The notes under the pieces: generated by a model
What the model was told of the DNA's origin: nothing
Database searches by the model: none
What the model saw: the letters and a program-made list of their open reading frames with translations, nothing else
Shown here: positions 1 to 7,999 of the stretch, one piece after another
Layout of the letters: the number at the start of each line of letters is the position of its first letter
Position numbering within the stretch: the first letter of the stretch is position 1
Made by a program: the position numbers and the translations under genes
Assembly (NCBI GenBank): GCA_947631865.1
Contig: CANRNF010000021.1
Coordinates: forward strand, 1-40,879
Length of the DNA: 40,879 bases
Source of the DNA: an uncultured Oscillospiraceae bacterium
Lineage (GTDB): Bacteria > Bacillota > Clostridia > Oscillospirales > Oscillospiraceae
Reading direction: 5' to 3'

Positions 1-61
1 CGACTATGTGCCCATCAACGCCAGCCGGGGCGCTTATCAGAAAGGAGCGCTATGGAGCTGA
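1..61 (+). CDS. C-terminal tail of an unidentified upstream gene (partial)
   Basis: Reading frame 2 is open from the window edge to a TGA at 59-61 and encodes the last 19 residues of a protein, ending GAYQKGALWS. The stop overlaps the maf start by 10 bases, and the maf ribosome binding site (AAAGGAG at 41-47) lies inside this frame, a common arrangement of co-transcribed genes. The tail is too short to assign to a family. It could be a chance open frame, but the tight overlap with a well-placed Shine-Dalgarno makes a real operon partner plausible. Confidence 0.4.
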   Translation, partial: DYVPINASRGAYQKGALWS

Positions 62-639
62 TACTGGCCTCCGCCTCCCCCAGGCGGCGGGAGCTTTTGG
101 GATATTTCGGCCTGCCCTTTCAGGTCATCCCGGCCACGGGGCCGGAGGTGCCGCCCGACGAGGCGGACGCGGGCCGGACGGTGTGGTATCTGTCCCTGCA
201 AAAAGCCCTTCAGGTGGCAAAGGGACACCCCGAGGCGCTGGTGATCGGCGCGGACACGGTGGTGGAGACAGACGGCATGATATTGGGCAAGCCCCATGAT
301 GAGGCGGACGCCAGGCGCATGCTCCGGCTGCTCTCCGGCCGGGAGCACCGGGTGTACACCGGCGTGAGCTTGGTGCGGTACGGCGCGTATCCGGCCGTCA
401 GCTCCTACAGCGATACCCGCTTGTCCATGACCCGGGTGTTCTTCCGGGAGATGACCGACGCCGAGATTGACGCCTACGTGGCCACCGGCGAGCCCATGGA
501 CAAGGCCGGCGCCTACGGCTATCAGGGCCGGGCGGGGATGTATATCGAAAAGATCGAGGGGGACTTTTTCAACGTGGTGGGTCTGCCCCTGTGCCTTTTG
601 GGAACTATGCTTTCGGAAGCGGGAGTCAAGCTGCATTGA
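52..639 (+). CDS. maf: Maf-type nucleoside triphosphate pyrophosphatase
   Basis: Cytoplasmic house-cleaning enzyme of the Maf/HAM1 superfamily that hydrolyses (d)TTP/UTP or modified nucleotides to the monophosphate and pyrophosphate. The 195-residue length is standard. The N-terminal SASPRR signature is at residues 7-12, the catalytic-base region IGADTVV with Asp68 is at 65-71, and the GYQGRAG segment near 160 is typical of the dTTP/UTP-specific YhdE-like branch. AAAGGAG lies 4 bases before the ATG. It is the first complete gene of the maf-mreC-mreD-PBP cluster, a conserved order in clostridia, and its stop overlaps the mreC start. Family certain; exact substrate inferred. Confidence 0.95.
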   Translation: MELILASASPRRRELLGYFGLPFQVIPATGPEVPPDEADAGRTVWYLSLQKALQVAKGHPEALVIGADTVVETDGMILGKPHDEADARRMLRLLSGREHRVYTGVSLVRYGAYPAVSSYSDTRLSMTRVFFREMTDAEIDAYVATGEPMDKAGAYGYQGRAGMYIEKIEGDFFNVVGLPLCLLGTMLSEAGVKLH

Positions 640-1484
640 AGGAATACGTGAAAAAATACGGCCTTCGGGTGGGCATCGCGGTGCTGGTGGTGGTGCTGAT
701 CGTGGTACTGACCACCGTGCTGATGCACGGCCGGGCCGGCGTCATGTCCAACCTGACCGGCGCAATATCCAACCCCATCGGCCAGGCGGCCTCCGCCGCC
801 GTGGAATGGGTGGAGGGCATATACGGCTATATCTACAAATACGACCAGCTGGTGGCGGAGAACAACTCCCTCCGGGCCCAGCTTGCCCAGGCCCAGCAGG
901 CGGCCATCGACGCCTCCCAGTACGAGGAGGAGAACCAGCGGCTGCGGGAGCTTTTGAACTTCGCCGAAAAGCACAGCGACTATGTGATGGAGTCGGCCAA
1001 GATCACCGAGTGGTCCAGCTCCAACTGGGAGAGCACCTTCCGCATCTCCAAGGGCGAGGCCAACGCCGCCAACCCCATCGAGGCCGGCGACTGCGTGGTC
1101 ACGGAGTACGGCGCCCTGGTGGGCCAGGTCATCGAGGTGGGCGACAGCTGGTGCACGGTCCGCACCCTGATCGACTCCGGCATCGACGTGGGTGCCCTGG
1201 TGGGCGAGGCCGGCGCGGTGGGCATGTGTGTGGGCGACTTCGCCCTCATGCAGGAGGGCCTTCTGCGGCTGACCTATCTGTCCGAAAACGCCCAGCTGGT
1301 GGAGGGCGAGGCGGTGCTGACCTCCGGCCGCGGCTCCATCCCCCAGGGGCTCATCATCGGTTACATTAATCAGGTCCTGTCCGAGGGCAACGGCCAGTCC
1401 CTCTACGGCGTGGTGGAGCCGGCCTGCGATCTGGGCAGCCTTTCTCAGGTGTTCATCATCACGGACTTTACCATCCAGGAGTGA
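636..1484 (+). CDS. mreC: Rod shape-determining protein MreC
   Basis: Bitopic membrane protein of the elongasome linking cytoskeletal MreB to the periplasmic-side PBP machinery. From the TTG start it is 282 residues: a short basic N-terminus, one membrane segment (about residues 8-28, rich in V/L/I), a coiled coil (about 65-115), then the beta-rich MreC domain to the end. A GTG at 591 in the same frame would add 15 residues inside maf. I prefer TTG at 636 because it overlaps the maf stop as TTGA, follows a GGGAG about 10 bases upstream, and puts the transmembrane helix at the N-terminus as is usual. mreD follows after 3 bases. No mreB is in view. Confidence 0.93.
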   Translation: MKEYVKKYGLRVGIAVLVVVLIVVLTTVLMHGRAGVMSNLTGAISNPIGQAASAAVEWVEGIYGYIYKYDQLVAENNSLRAQLAQAQQAAIDASQYEEENQRLRELLNFAEKHSDYVMESAKITEWSSSNWESTFRISKGEANAANPIEAGDCVVTEYGALVGQVIEVGDSWCTVRTLIDSGIDVGALVGEAGAVGMCVGDFALMQEGLLRLTYLSENAQLVEGEAVLTSGRGSIPQGLIIGYINQVLSEGNGQSLYGVVEPACDLGSLSQVFIITDFTIQE

Positions 1485-1487
1485 GAT

Positions 1488-2039
1488 ATGCTTCTCGACC
1501 TTATCGACCTCAGCAAACTGCGGCGGGCCATCGTGTATGCCCTGATGCTGACGGTACTGTTCATCCTCCAGAACCTCATCAACTCCCGGATCACCGTCTG
1601 GGGCGTGCACGCGCTGATCGTGCCGGCGGCGGTGGTGGCCGTGGGCCTTTTTGAGGACGGCCTCTGGGGCGGTATCGTGGGCCTCGTGGCGGGGTACTTC
1701 TCCGACATGGCCACGGGCAGCGTGGTGATGTTCACGGTGCTGCTGCCGGCGGCGGGCTTTCTCGCCGGCGTGCTGGGTAAGTACATGCTCCACAAGGGCT
1801 TCATGTCCTACATGACCCTGGCGCTGCTGGTGCTTTCCCTCGCGGCCTTCTGCCAGATGTTCAAGTTTCTGTTTCTGCTGGACGGGGACGCCAAGGCGTT
1901 CCACGCCCTGTACCTGGGCGGGAGCTCCGCCTGGCGGGTGCTGCGCACAGGCCTTATCCAGACGCTCTGGAGCTTGGTGTGGGCCGTGCCCGTGTATTTC
2001 CCCTGTAAGATCATCGCTTCCAAGCCTCTCGGCCGGTAA
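1488..2039 (+). CDS. mreD: Rod shape-determining protein MreD
   Basis: Small polytopic membrane partner of MreC in the cell-elongation complex. 183 residues with about five hydrophobic helices (for example residues 14-25, 39-65, 78-95, 103-125 and 150-165) and the expected short charged loops. Length fits the family. It begins 3 bases after the mreC stop, and the mreC 3' end supplies the ribosome binding site (CAGGAGTGAG). MreD proteins diverge strongly in sequence, so the call rests on topology, size and position between mreC and the PBP gene. Confidence 0.9.
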   Translation: MLLDLIDLSKLRRAIVYALMLTVLFILQNLINSRITVWGVHALIVPAAVVAVGLFEDGLWGGIVGLVAGYFSDMATGSVVMFTVLLPAAGFLAGVLGKYMLHKGFMSYMTLALLVLSLAAFCQMFKFLFLLDGDAKAFHALYLGGSSAWRVLRTGLIQTLWSLVWAVPVYFPCKIIASKPLGR

Positions 2040-2081
2040 GCTGTCCGAGCGGCCTCCCCATCGTCAGGAAAGGGAATTCTC

Positions 2082-4175
2082 ATGAGAAAACTCATAAGCC
2101 CCGGGCGGCTGGTGTTCCTGTGTATCTTCGTCGCGGCGGTCCTGGGCATATTCTTCACGAAGCTGTACCTGCTGCAGATCGTGGAGGGCAACGCCAATTA
2201 TGAGCAGAGCACCAACTCCATCGTGTCCACGGAGACGATCATCGCCGCCCGCGGCAACATCATGGACCGGTACGGGCGGCTGCTGGTGTCCAACCGCAAC
2301 TGCAACAACCTGCTCATCGATGTGGACGAGCTATTCTACTCCGGCCTCAGCGACGACGAGATCAACGCTGCCATCCTGCAGATGTGCCAGATCATCGAGG
2401 CCAACGGCGACGAGTACAACGACGAGCTGCCCATCACCAAGACCACCCCCTGGGAGTTCACCGGCATGACCGCCACCCAGTCCCAGCTTCTGAACGCCTG
2501 GCTGGACGCCAAGGATCTGCCCCGGGACGCCACCGCCGTGGAGGTCATGGCCAAAATGCGCACACGCTACGGCATCGACGGCAACTACTCCGCCGAGGAG
2601 ATGCGCGTCATCGCCTCCGTCCGCTACTCCGTCAACGTCCGCTTCGACATCAACACCTCCGGCTACATCTTCGCCCAGGACGTGAACATCAACACCATCA
2701 CCTCCCTCATGGAGTCGGACCTGCCCGGCTTCGACGTGCAGGTGAGCTACATCCGCGAGTACAACAGCTCCTACGCCCCCCATCTGCTGGGCTACACGGG
2801 CCTTATGGACGCGGAGGACTACAAGCATTACAAGGACCTGGGCTATCCCATGGACGCCACTATCGGCAAGTCTGGTATCGAGGCGGCCTTTGAGGAATAC
2901 CTCCACGGGGTGGACGGCCAGGCGGAGATCACCCGCACCAGCGAGGGCGTGGTGACCAAGACCGTGTATACCAAGGTGCCCCAGCCGGGCAACAATATCT
3001 ACATCACCATCGACAGCGAGCTGCAGGGCGCGGCGGAGACCGCCCTTGCCACCTATATCGAGAGCGCCAACGAGGAGACCGAGCGCAGCAATGCCACCGC
3101 CCGGGCCAACGGCCAGCTGGATAAGATCCGTGACCTGATCACCGGCGGCGCCCTGGTGGCCATCGACGTGAATACCGGTGAGCCGCTGTGCATCGCCAGC
3201 TACCCCTCCTACAACCTGGAGACCTTCTGGGACGATGTGGAAGATCTGATGCACGACAAGACCAGGCCCCTGGTGAACCGGGCCCTGTCCGGCCTATACT
3301 CTCCCGGCTCCACCTGGAAGCCCTGTATGGCTGTGGCGGCCCTTACGGAGGGCTACATCGACGGGAAGACGGAGATCACCTGCACCAGGGTGTTCGACAA
3401 GTACATCGACGCGGGTTACGCCCCCGGCTGCGTGGGCGGACCCCACGGCCCCCTGACGGTGGCCGACGCGTTGACCTACAGCTGCAACTTCTTCTTCTTC
3501 ACGGTGGGCGACAATATCACCATCAAGAACATCGATAAGTACGCGGCCATGTTCGGCCTGGGCGAGCCCACGGGCATCGAGCTGTCCGAGGCCGCCGGCC
3601 GGGTGGCCTCCCCGGAGTACAAGGCCCAGCTCTACGCCGGCAAGCGGGACGCGGCCTGGTACGCGGCGGACACCCTTCTGGCCTCCATCGGCCAGGGCCT
3701 CACCGGCGTCACGCCCCTGCAGCTGGCCCGGTACTGCGCGGCGGTGGCCAACAGCGGCAAGGTCTACAGCACATCCATTTTGAAGTCCGCGTCCAGCTAT
3801 GACTACTCCGAGAGCGTCTACGAGCGGGAGCCGGAGGTCATGAGCGAGGTCAAGACCAGCCAGACCGTGTGGGATCTGGTCCACGAGGGCATGCGGGGCG
3901 TGGTCACCAAGGGCACGGCCTACAGCCAGTTCTACGGTTTCCCCTACACCGTGGCCGCCAAGACAGGCACCACCGAGACCGGCACCGCCACCAACGACGC
4001 CTTCTTCATCTGCTACGCTCCCTATGAAAAGCCGGAGGTGGCCGTGGCTGTGGCCATCGAGAACGGCTCCGCCGGCGCCCGGCTGGGCAACGTGGCCCGG
4101 GAGATGCTGCAGTATTACTTCGAGTTCAAGCAGAGCACACAACAGACGGAAAACGAGCTGACCATGCTGCACTGA
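2082..4175 (+). CDS. mrdA: Penicillin-binding protein 2-type transpeptidase (class B PBP)
   Basis: Membrane-anchored D,D-transpeptidase that cross-links peptidoglycan during elongation, working with MreC/MreD and a SEDS glycosyltransferase. 697 residues: one N-terminal transmembrane anchor (about 9-32), a dimerisation/pedestal domain (about 50-330), then the penicillin-binding domain. All three active-site motifs are present: STWK (Ser410 nucleophile, Lys413), SCN (467-469) and KTGT (from Lys627). GGAAAGGGAA precedes the ATG. Position after mreCD argues for the elongation PBP2 rather than the sporulation SpoVD or the division PBP, although a sequence tree would be needed to separate them. Confidence 0.93.
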   Translation: MRKLISPGRLVFLCIFVAAVLGIFFTKLYLLQIVEGNANYEQSTNSIVSTETIIAARGNIMDRYGRLLVSNRNCNNLLIDVDELFYSGLSDDEINAAILQMCQIIEANGDEYNDELPITKTTPWEFTGMTATQSQLLNAWLDAKDLPRDATAVEVMAKMRTRYGIDGNYSAEEMRVIASVRYSVNVRFDINTSGYIFAQDVNINTITSLMESDLPGFDVQVSYIREYNSSYAPHLLGYTGLMDAEDYKHYKDLGYPMDATIGKSGIEAAFEEYLHGVDGQAEITRTSEGVVTKTVYTKVPQPGNNIYITIDSELQGAAETALATYIESANEETERSNATARANGQLDKIRDLITGGALVAIDVNTGEPLCIASYPSYNLETFWDDVEDLMHDKTRPLVNRALSGLYSPGSTWKPCMAVAALTEGYIDGKTEITCTRVFDKYIDAGYAPGCVGGPHGPLTVADALTYSCNFFFFTVGDNITIKNIDKYAAMFGLGEPTGIELSEAAGRVASPEYKAQLYAGKRDAAWYAADTLLASIGQGLTGVTPLQLARYCAAVANSGKVYSTSILKSASSYDYSESVYEREPEVMSEVKTSQTVWDLVHEGMRGVVTKGTAYSQFYGFPYTVAAKTGTTETGTATNDAFFICYAPYEKPEVAVAVAIENGSAGARLGNVAREMLQYYFEFKQSTQQTENELTMLH

Positions 4176-4216
4176 ACCTGCGGTTGGAAGGCATCACATA
4201 GACTAGGAGGATATTC

Positions 4217-4627
4217 ATGAATATCGCACTCATGGCCCACGACGGGAAAAAGGAACTGATGGTGGATTTCTGCATCGCTTACTGTGGTATCCTGGCGGAG
4301 CACACCATCATCGCCACCAACACCACCGGCAAGCTGGTCAGCGAGGCCACCGGCCTGCCCATCGAGCTGTACATGAACGCCACCCAGGGCGGCGTGCAGC
4401 AGATCGGCGCCCGCATCGCCTATAACGAGATCGACCTGGTCCTGTTCTTCGCGGACCCCTATCATCCGGAGCTGTTCGGCCCGGTGAACGAGCTGGCCCT
4501 GATCTGCGCCACCCATAACATCCCCTTCGCCTCCAATATGGCCACGGCGGAGGTGCTGATCCAGGGCCTGCGCAGGGGCGACTTCGCCTGGCGCGACATC
4601 GTCAACCCCAAGAACAAGAAGAAATAA
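4217..4627 (+). CDS. Methylglyoxal synthase-like protein lacking catalytic residues
   Basis: The 136 residues match the methylglyoxal synthase (MgsA) fold almost end to end: N-terminal MNIALMAHD, the phosphate-binding TNTTG (34-38), EATGL (43-47), GGVQQIGA (58-65) and FFADP (77-81). Canonical MgsA converts dihydroxyacetone phosphate to methylglyoxal. The catalytic aspartate in the GGDQQ motif (Asp71 in E. coli) is Val60 here, by ungapped alignment. The later PHxPD segment carrying the second Asp and a catalytic His is replaced by a shorter, dissimilar stretch (82-89). It is therefore either inactive as an MGS or has another role. A strong AGGAGG lies 7 bases before the ATG. It sits between the PBP gene and hisS. 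Confidence 0.85.
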   Translation: MNIALMAHDGKKELMVDFCIAYCGILAEHTIIATNTTGKLVSEATGLPIELYMNATQGGVQQIGARIAYNEIDLVLFFADPYHPELFGPVNELALICATHNIPFASNMATAEVLIQGLRRGDFAWRDIVNPKNKKK

Positions 4628-4646
4628 ACGGAGAAAAAGCAGAAGG

Positions 4647-4667
4647 CGGCAGCCGGAGCGGCTGCCG
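4647..4667 (+). terminator. GC-rich hairpin between the MGS-like gene and hisS
   Basis: An 8-bp perfect stem (CGGCAGCC / GGCTGCCG) with a 5-base loop. Only two T residues follow, so this would be a weak terminator or processing hairpin rather than a strong stop. It lies 20 bases after one stop codon and 20 bases before hisS. I see no T-box features here. Confidence 0.4.
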
Positions 4668-4686
4668 TTATCTGCGAGGAGAGAAT

Positions 4687-6024
4687 ATGCCACAAGTCAA
4701 ACCCCGGACGCTGTCCGGATTCATGGAGCTGCTGCCCGGGCCCCAGGCCCGGATGGACGCCATTATGAGGGTGTTACGGGAGACCTACGCCCTGTACGGC
4801 TTTGCCAACATCGACACTCCCGCCGTCGAGGCGGCGGAGGTGCTGCTGGCCAAGGGCGGCGGCGAGACGGAAAAACAGATATACCGCTTTATGAAGGGCG
4901 ACCACGACCTGGCCCTGCGGTTCGACCTGACGGTGCCCCTGGCCAAGTACGTGGCCATGCACTACGGCGAGCTGGCCTTCCCCTTCCGCCGGTACCAGAT
5001 CGGCAAGGTCTACCGGGGGGAGCGGAGCCAGCGGGGCCGCTTTAGGGAGTTCTACCAGGCCGACATCGACGTGATCGGCGACGGGAGCCTGGATATCGCC
5101 AGCGACGCGGAGATGCCCGCGGTGATATGCGAGGTGTTCCGCCGGCTGGGGATCGAGCGGTTCTGCATCCGCATGAATAACCGGAAGATATTGAACGGCC
5201 TGTTCACCTACCTGGGCGTGGGGGACCGGGCCGGGGCGGTGATGACCGCCGTGGATAAACTGGAGAAGATCGGCCGGGAGAAGGTGGCGGACCTGCTCAC
5301 AGAGCTGGGCATGACGCCGGAAAAAGCGGTCGAGCTGCTGGACGTACTGGCCTCGGAAGACCCTATGGGGACGCTGGCGTCCCTGACCGGGAAGAACGAG
5401 ACGCTGGACGCCGGTATCGAAGAGCTGAAGACCGTGACCGGCTTGCTGCCCGGCCTGGGCGTGCCGGACGACAAGTGGCGGGTGGACCTCACCATCGCCC
5501 GGGGCCTGGACTACTACACCGGCACGGTGTACGAGACCCAGCTTCTGGACCACCCGGAGGTGGGCTCTGTCTGCTCCGGCGGCCGTTACGACGACCTGGC
5601 GGGCTTCTACACGGATAAGAAGCTGCCCGGCGTAGGCCTTTCCATCGGCGTGACGAGGCTTTTCTACATCCTCCAGGAGCAGGACCTTCTGAACGGGGAC
5701 CTGCCCACCGCCCCCTGCGACGCGCTCATCATCCCCCTGGGAGAGGACCTGACTTACGCCATGGCCTGCGCCACCGCCCTGCGGGAAGAGGGGGTCCGGA
5801 CCCAGGTGTACACCGAGAAGAAAAAGGCCAAGGCCAAGTTCGCCTACGCGGACAAGCTGGCTGTGCCTTTCGCCGTGGTTGTGGGCGGCGACGAGGAGGC
5901 ATCCGGCACCGTGGGGCTCAAGGACCTGCAGGCGGGCGGCCAGGTGACCGTGACGGCCCGGGAGGCCGCCGAAATCATAAAAAAGAGCATCGACAGGCCC
6001 GTGAAGCCTGTGAAGGGAGAGTAA
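4687..6024 (+). CDS. hisS: Histidyl-tRNA synthetase
   Basis: Class II aminoacyl-tRNA synthetase charging tRNA-His in the cytoplasm. 445 residues. Visible parts are the catalytic domain with motif 2 (YRGERSQRGRFREF, about 114-127, followed by the histidine-binding QADIDVIG), the histidine-specific ARGLDYYTG loop (about residue 273), SCGGRYDDL-like motif (here SGGRYDDL) and the C-terminal anticodon-binding domain (about 345-435). AGGAG lies just upstream of the ATG. It is a full-length HisS, not the HisZ regulatory paralogue, because the anticodon domain is present. aspS starts 7 bases after the stop, the common hisS-aspS pairing of Firmicutes. Confidence 0.97.
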   Translation: MPQVKPRTLSGFMELLPGPQARMDAIMRVLRETYALYGFANIDTPAVEAAEVLLAKGGGETEKQIYRFMKGDHDLALRFDLTVPLAKYVAMHYGELAFPFRRYQIGKVYRGERSQRGRFREFYQADIDVIGDGSLDIASDAEMPAVICEVFRRLGIERFCIRMNNRKILNGLFTYLGVGDRAGAVMTAVDKLEKIGREKVADLLTELGMTPEKAVELLDVLASEDPMGTLASLTGKNETLDAGIEELKTVTGLLPGLGVPDDKWRVDLTIARGLDYYTGTVYETQLLDHPEVGSVCSGGRYDDLAGFYTDKKLPGVGLSIGVTRLFYILQEQDLLNGDLPTAPCDALIIPLGEDLTYAMACATALREEGVRTQVYTEKKKAKAKFAYADKLAVPFAVVVGGDEEASGTVGLKDLQAGGQVTVTAREAAEIIKKSIDRPVKPVKGE

Positions 6025-6031
6025 AGAAACC

Positions 6032-7810
6032 ATGACACAAATGCGCACCCATACCTGCGGCCAGCTTCGTCTTTCCGACGCGGGCCAGCAGGTGAAGATC
6101 GTCGGCTGGCTGGAGAACGTCCGCGAGGTGGGCTCCGCCCTGGCCTTCGCGGTGGTCCGGGATTTTTACGGCACCACCCAGGTGGTGGCCGAGACCGAGG
6201 ACATGGTGAAGGCCTTCCGGGCCATCACCAAGGAGAGCACCGTCTCCGTGGAGGGCGCCGTCCGGGAGCGGGACAGCAAGAACCCCAAGCTGCCCACCGG
6301 CGACATCGAGGTGGTCCCCGAAAAGATAGAGGTCCTGGGCCGCTGCCACTATAACGAACTGCCCTTTGAGATCAACCGCAGCCGGGAGGCGGACGAGGCC
6401 CTCCGGCTGAAGTATCGGTATCTTGACCTGCGCAACCCCGCGGTGAAGAAGAACATCATCCTCCGGTGCAACGTGGTGGCGGCGCTTCGCAGCGCCATGC
6501 TGGCCCATGATTTTCTGGAGATCACCACCCCCATCCTGACCGCCTCCAGCCCGGAGGGGGCCCGGGACTACCTGGTGCCTGCCCGGAAGCACCCCGGCAA
6601 GTTCTACGCCCTGCCCCAGGCGCCCCAGCAGTTCAAGCAGCTTTTGATGACCTCCGGCTTCGACAGGTACTTCCAGATCGCCCCCTGCTTCCGGGACGAG
6701 GACGCCCGGGGCGACCGCTCCCCCGGCGAATTCTATCAGCTGGATATGGAGATGGCCTTCGCCAGCCAGGAGGACGTGTTTGCCGTCATAGAGGACGTGC
6801 TGCCGCCCATCTTCGCCAAGTACGGCACATACGACATCGCCTCCAAGCCCCCCTTCCGGCGTATCAGCTTCAACGACGCTATGGAGACCTACGGCACCGA
6901 CAAGCCGGACCTGCGCATCGACCTGACCGTGAAGGATATGACCGAGCTGGCCCACAAGACCGAGGGCTTCGAGCCCTTCGCCAATGCCAAGGCCGTGAAG
7001 ATCGTGCCCTGCACCGGCGCGGCCCTCACCCGCAAGCAGATCGACAAACTCTGCGACGACATCGCTGTTCAGGCCGGGACCAAGCCCTACTGGGTGCGCA
7101 TGGACGAGACCGGCGCCCTGGTGGGCGGCGTGGCCAAGTTCCTTGTGGGCCATGAGGAGGAGCTGAAGGCTCTAGGGCTGGAGCCCGGCGCGCTGGGCGT
7201 TATCGCCGCCGGGGACAAGGACGCCGCCCGAAAGACCGCCGGCGTGGCGGTGAAGATGCTGGGCGCGGCCGTGCCCGGCCATATGGACGAGGCCCGGTAC
7301 GAGTTCTGCTGGATCGTGGACTTCCCCATGTTCGAGATCGGCGAGGAGTCCGGCCAGCTGGAGTTCTGCCATAACCCCTTCTCCATGCCCAACGGCGGCC
7401 TGGAGATACTGGAAAAGGCGGAAAAGGGCGAGGTGGACCCGCTGGACATCTACGCTTATCAATATGACCTGGTGTGCAACGGCGTGGAGCTCAGCTCCGG
7501 CGCGGTCCGCAACCACGACCCCGACATCATGGTGAAGGCCTTCGAGATGGTGGGCCTGGGGGAGGCCGACGTGAAGGCCAAGTTCCCCGCCATGTACAAC
7601 GCCTTCTGCTACGGCGCGCCCCCTCACGCGGGCATCGCCCCGGGCGTGGACCGCATGGTCATGCTCCTGGCGGGGGAGCCCTCCATCCGGGAGATCATCC
7701 CCTTCCCCATGAACAAGAACGCCCAGGACGTGATGATGGGCGCCCCCGGCACGGTGGAGCAGAAGCAATTGGACGAATTGCATATAGCAGTTGTTGGGGT
7801 AGAGGAATAA
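6032..7810 (+). CDS. aspS: Aspartyl-tRNA synthetase (bacterial type)
   Basis: Class II synthetase charging tRNA-Asp. 592 residues, normal for the bacterial form. It has an N-terminal OB-fold anticodon-binding domain (about 1-105), a catalytic core with motif 2 (FRDEDARGDR, about 222-231), an inserted GAD domain (about 285-420) and C-terminal motif 3 (GIAPGVDRM). The hisS end supplies a GGGAGAG-like ribosome site 13-19 bases upstream. It is the last gene of this block: a 189-base gap containing a palindromic repeat follows. Confidence 0.97.
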   Translation: MTQMRTHTCGQLRLSDAGQQVKIVGWLENVREVGSALAFAVVRDFYGTTQVVAETEDMVKAFRAITKESTVSVEGAVRERDSKNPKLPTGDIEVVPEKIEVLGRCHYNELPFEINRSREADEALRLKYRYLDLRNPAVKKNIILRCNVVAALRSAMLAHDFLEITTPILTASSPEGARDYLVPARKHPGKFYALPQAPQQFKQLLMTSGFDRYFQIAPCFRDEDARGDRSPGEFYQLDMEMAFASQEDVFAVIEDVLPPIFAKYGTYDIASKPPFRRISFNDAMETYGTDKPDLRIDLTVKDMTELAHKTEGFEPFANAKAVKIVPCTGAALTRKQIDKLCDDIAVQAGTKPYWVRMDETGALVGGVAKFLVGHEEELKALGLEPGALGVIAAGDKDAARKTAGVAVKMLGAAVPGHMDEARYEFCWIVDFPMFEIGEESGQLEFCHNPFSMPNGGLEILEKAEKGEVDPLDIYAYQYDLVCNGVELSSGAVRNHDPDIMVKAFEMVGLGEADVKAKFPAMYNAFCYGAPPHAGIAPGVDRMVMLLAGEPSIREIIPFPMNKNAQDVMMGAPGTVEQKQLDELHIAVVGVEE

Positions 7811-7827
7811 GATCCTGCCGCCGCTTG

Positions 7828-7950
7828 AAAGCCCCCCTTGTGTAAAGGGGGGTGGCCCGGCCCCTGGCCGGGTCGGGGGGATTGTAAGAGACAACAATCC
7901 CTCAGTCACCGCCTGACGGCGGCGACAGCTCCCTTTGCACAAGGGAGCCG
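7828..7950. repeat. Composite multi-hairpin intergenic repeat, copy 1
   Basis: The stretch is a chain of small hairpins: a C6/G6 stem with a TTGTGTAAA loop, a GGCCCGG/CCGGGTC stem, an ATTGT/ACAAT stem, a CCGCC/GGCGG stem within CAGTCACC...GGCGACAG, and CTCCCTT/AAGGGAG at the end. The whole has the layout of a small non-autonomous mobile or REP-like element. A second copy with the same order of hairpins lies inverted at 20405-20526. No coding content. Confidence 0.75.
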
Positions 7951-7999
7951 TCTATATAGTTGCCCTTCGGGCGTTTGAAATGAAAAGAGGTGTCCCGCC

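Noticed and set aside
522..1904. Long - strand open frame (460 codons) opposite maf-mreC-mreD
   Set aside because: Rich in His, Gln, Gly and Arg as expected for the antisense of GC-rich genes; overlaps three clearly real genes; no family motifs.
4628..4686. Possible T-box or other riboswitch before hisS
   Set aside because: The gap is only 59 bases and holds one short hairpin; no specifier loop or T-box bulge can fit.
4774..6048. Long - strand frame opposite hisS, and comparable ones opposite aspS (5975-7153) and thiI (9381-10715)
   Set aside because: Same antisense composition; the opposite strand holds full-length conserved enzymes.
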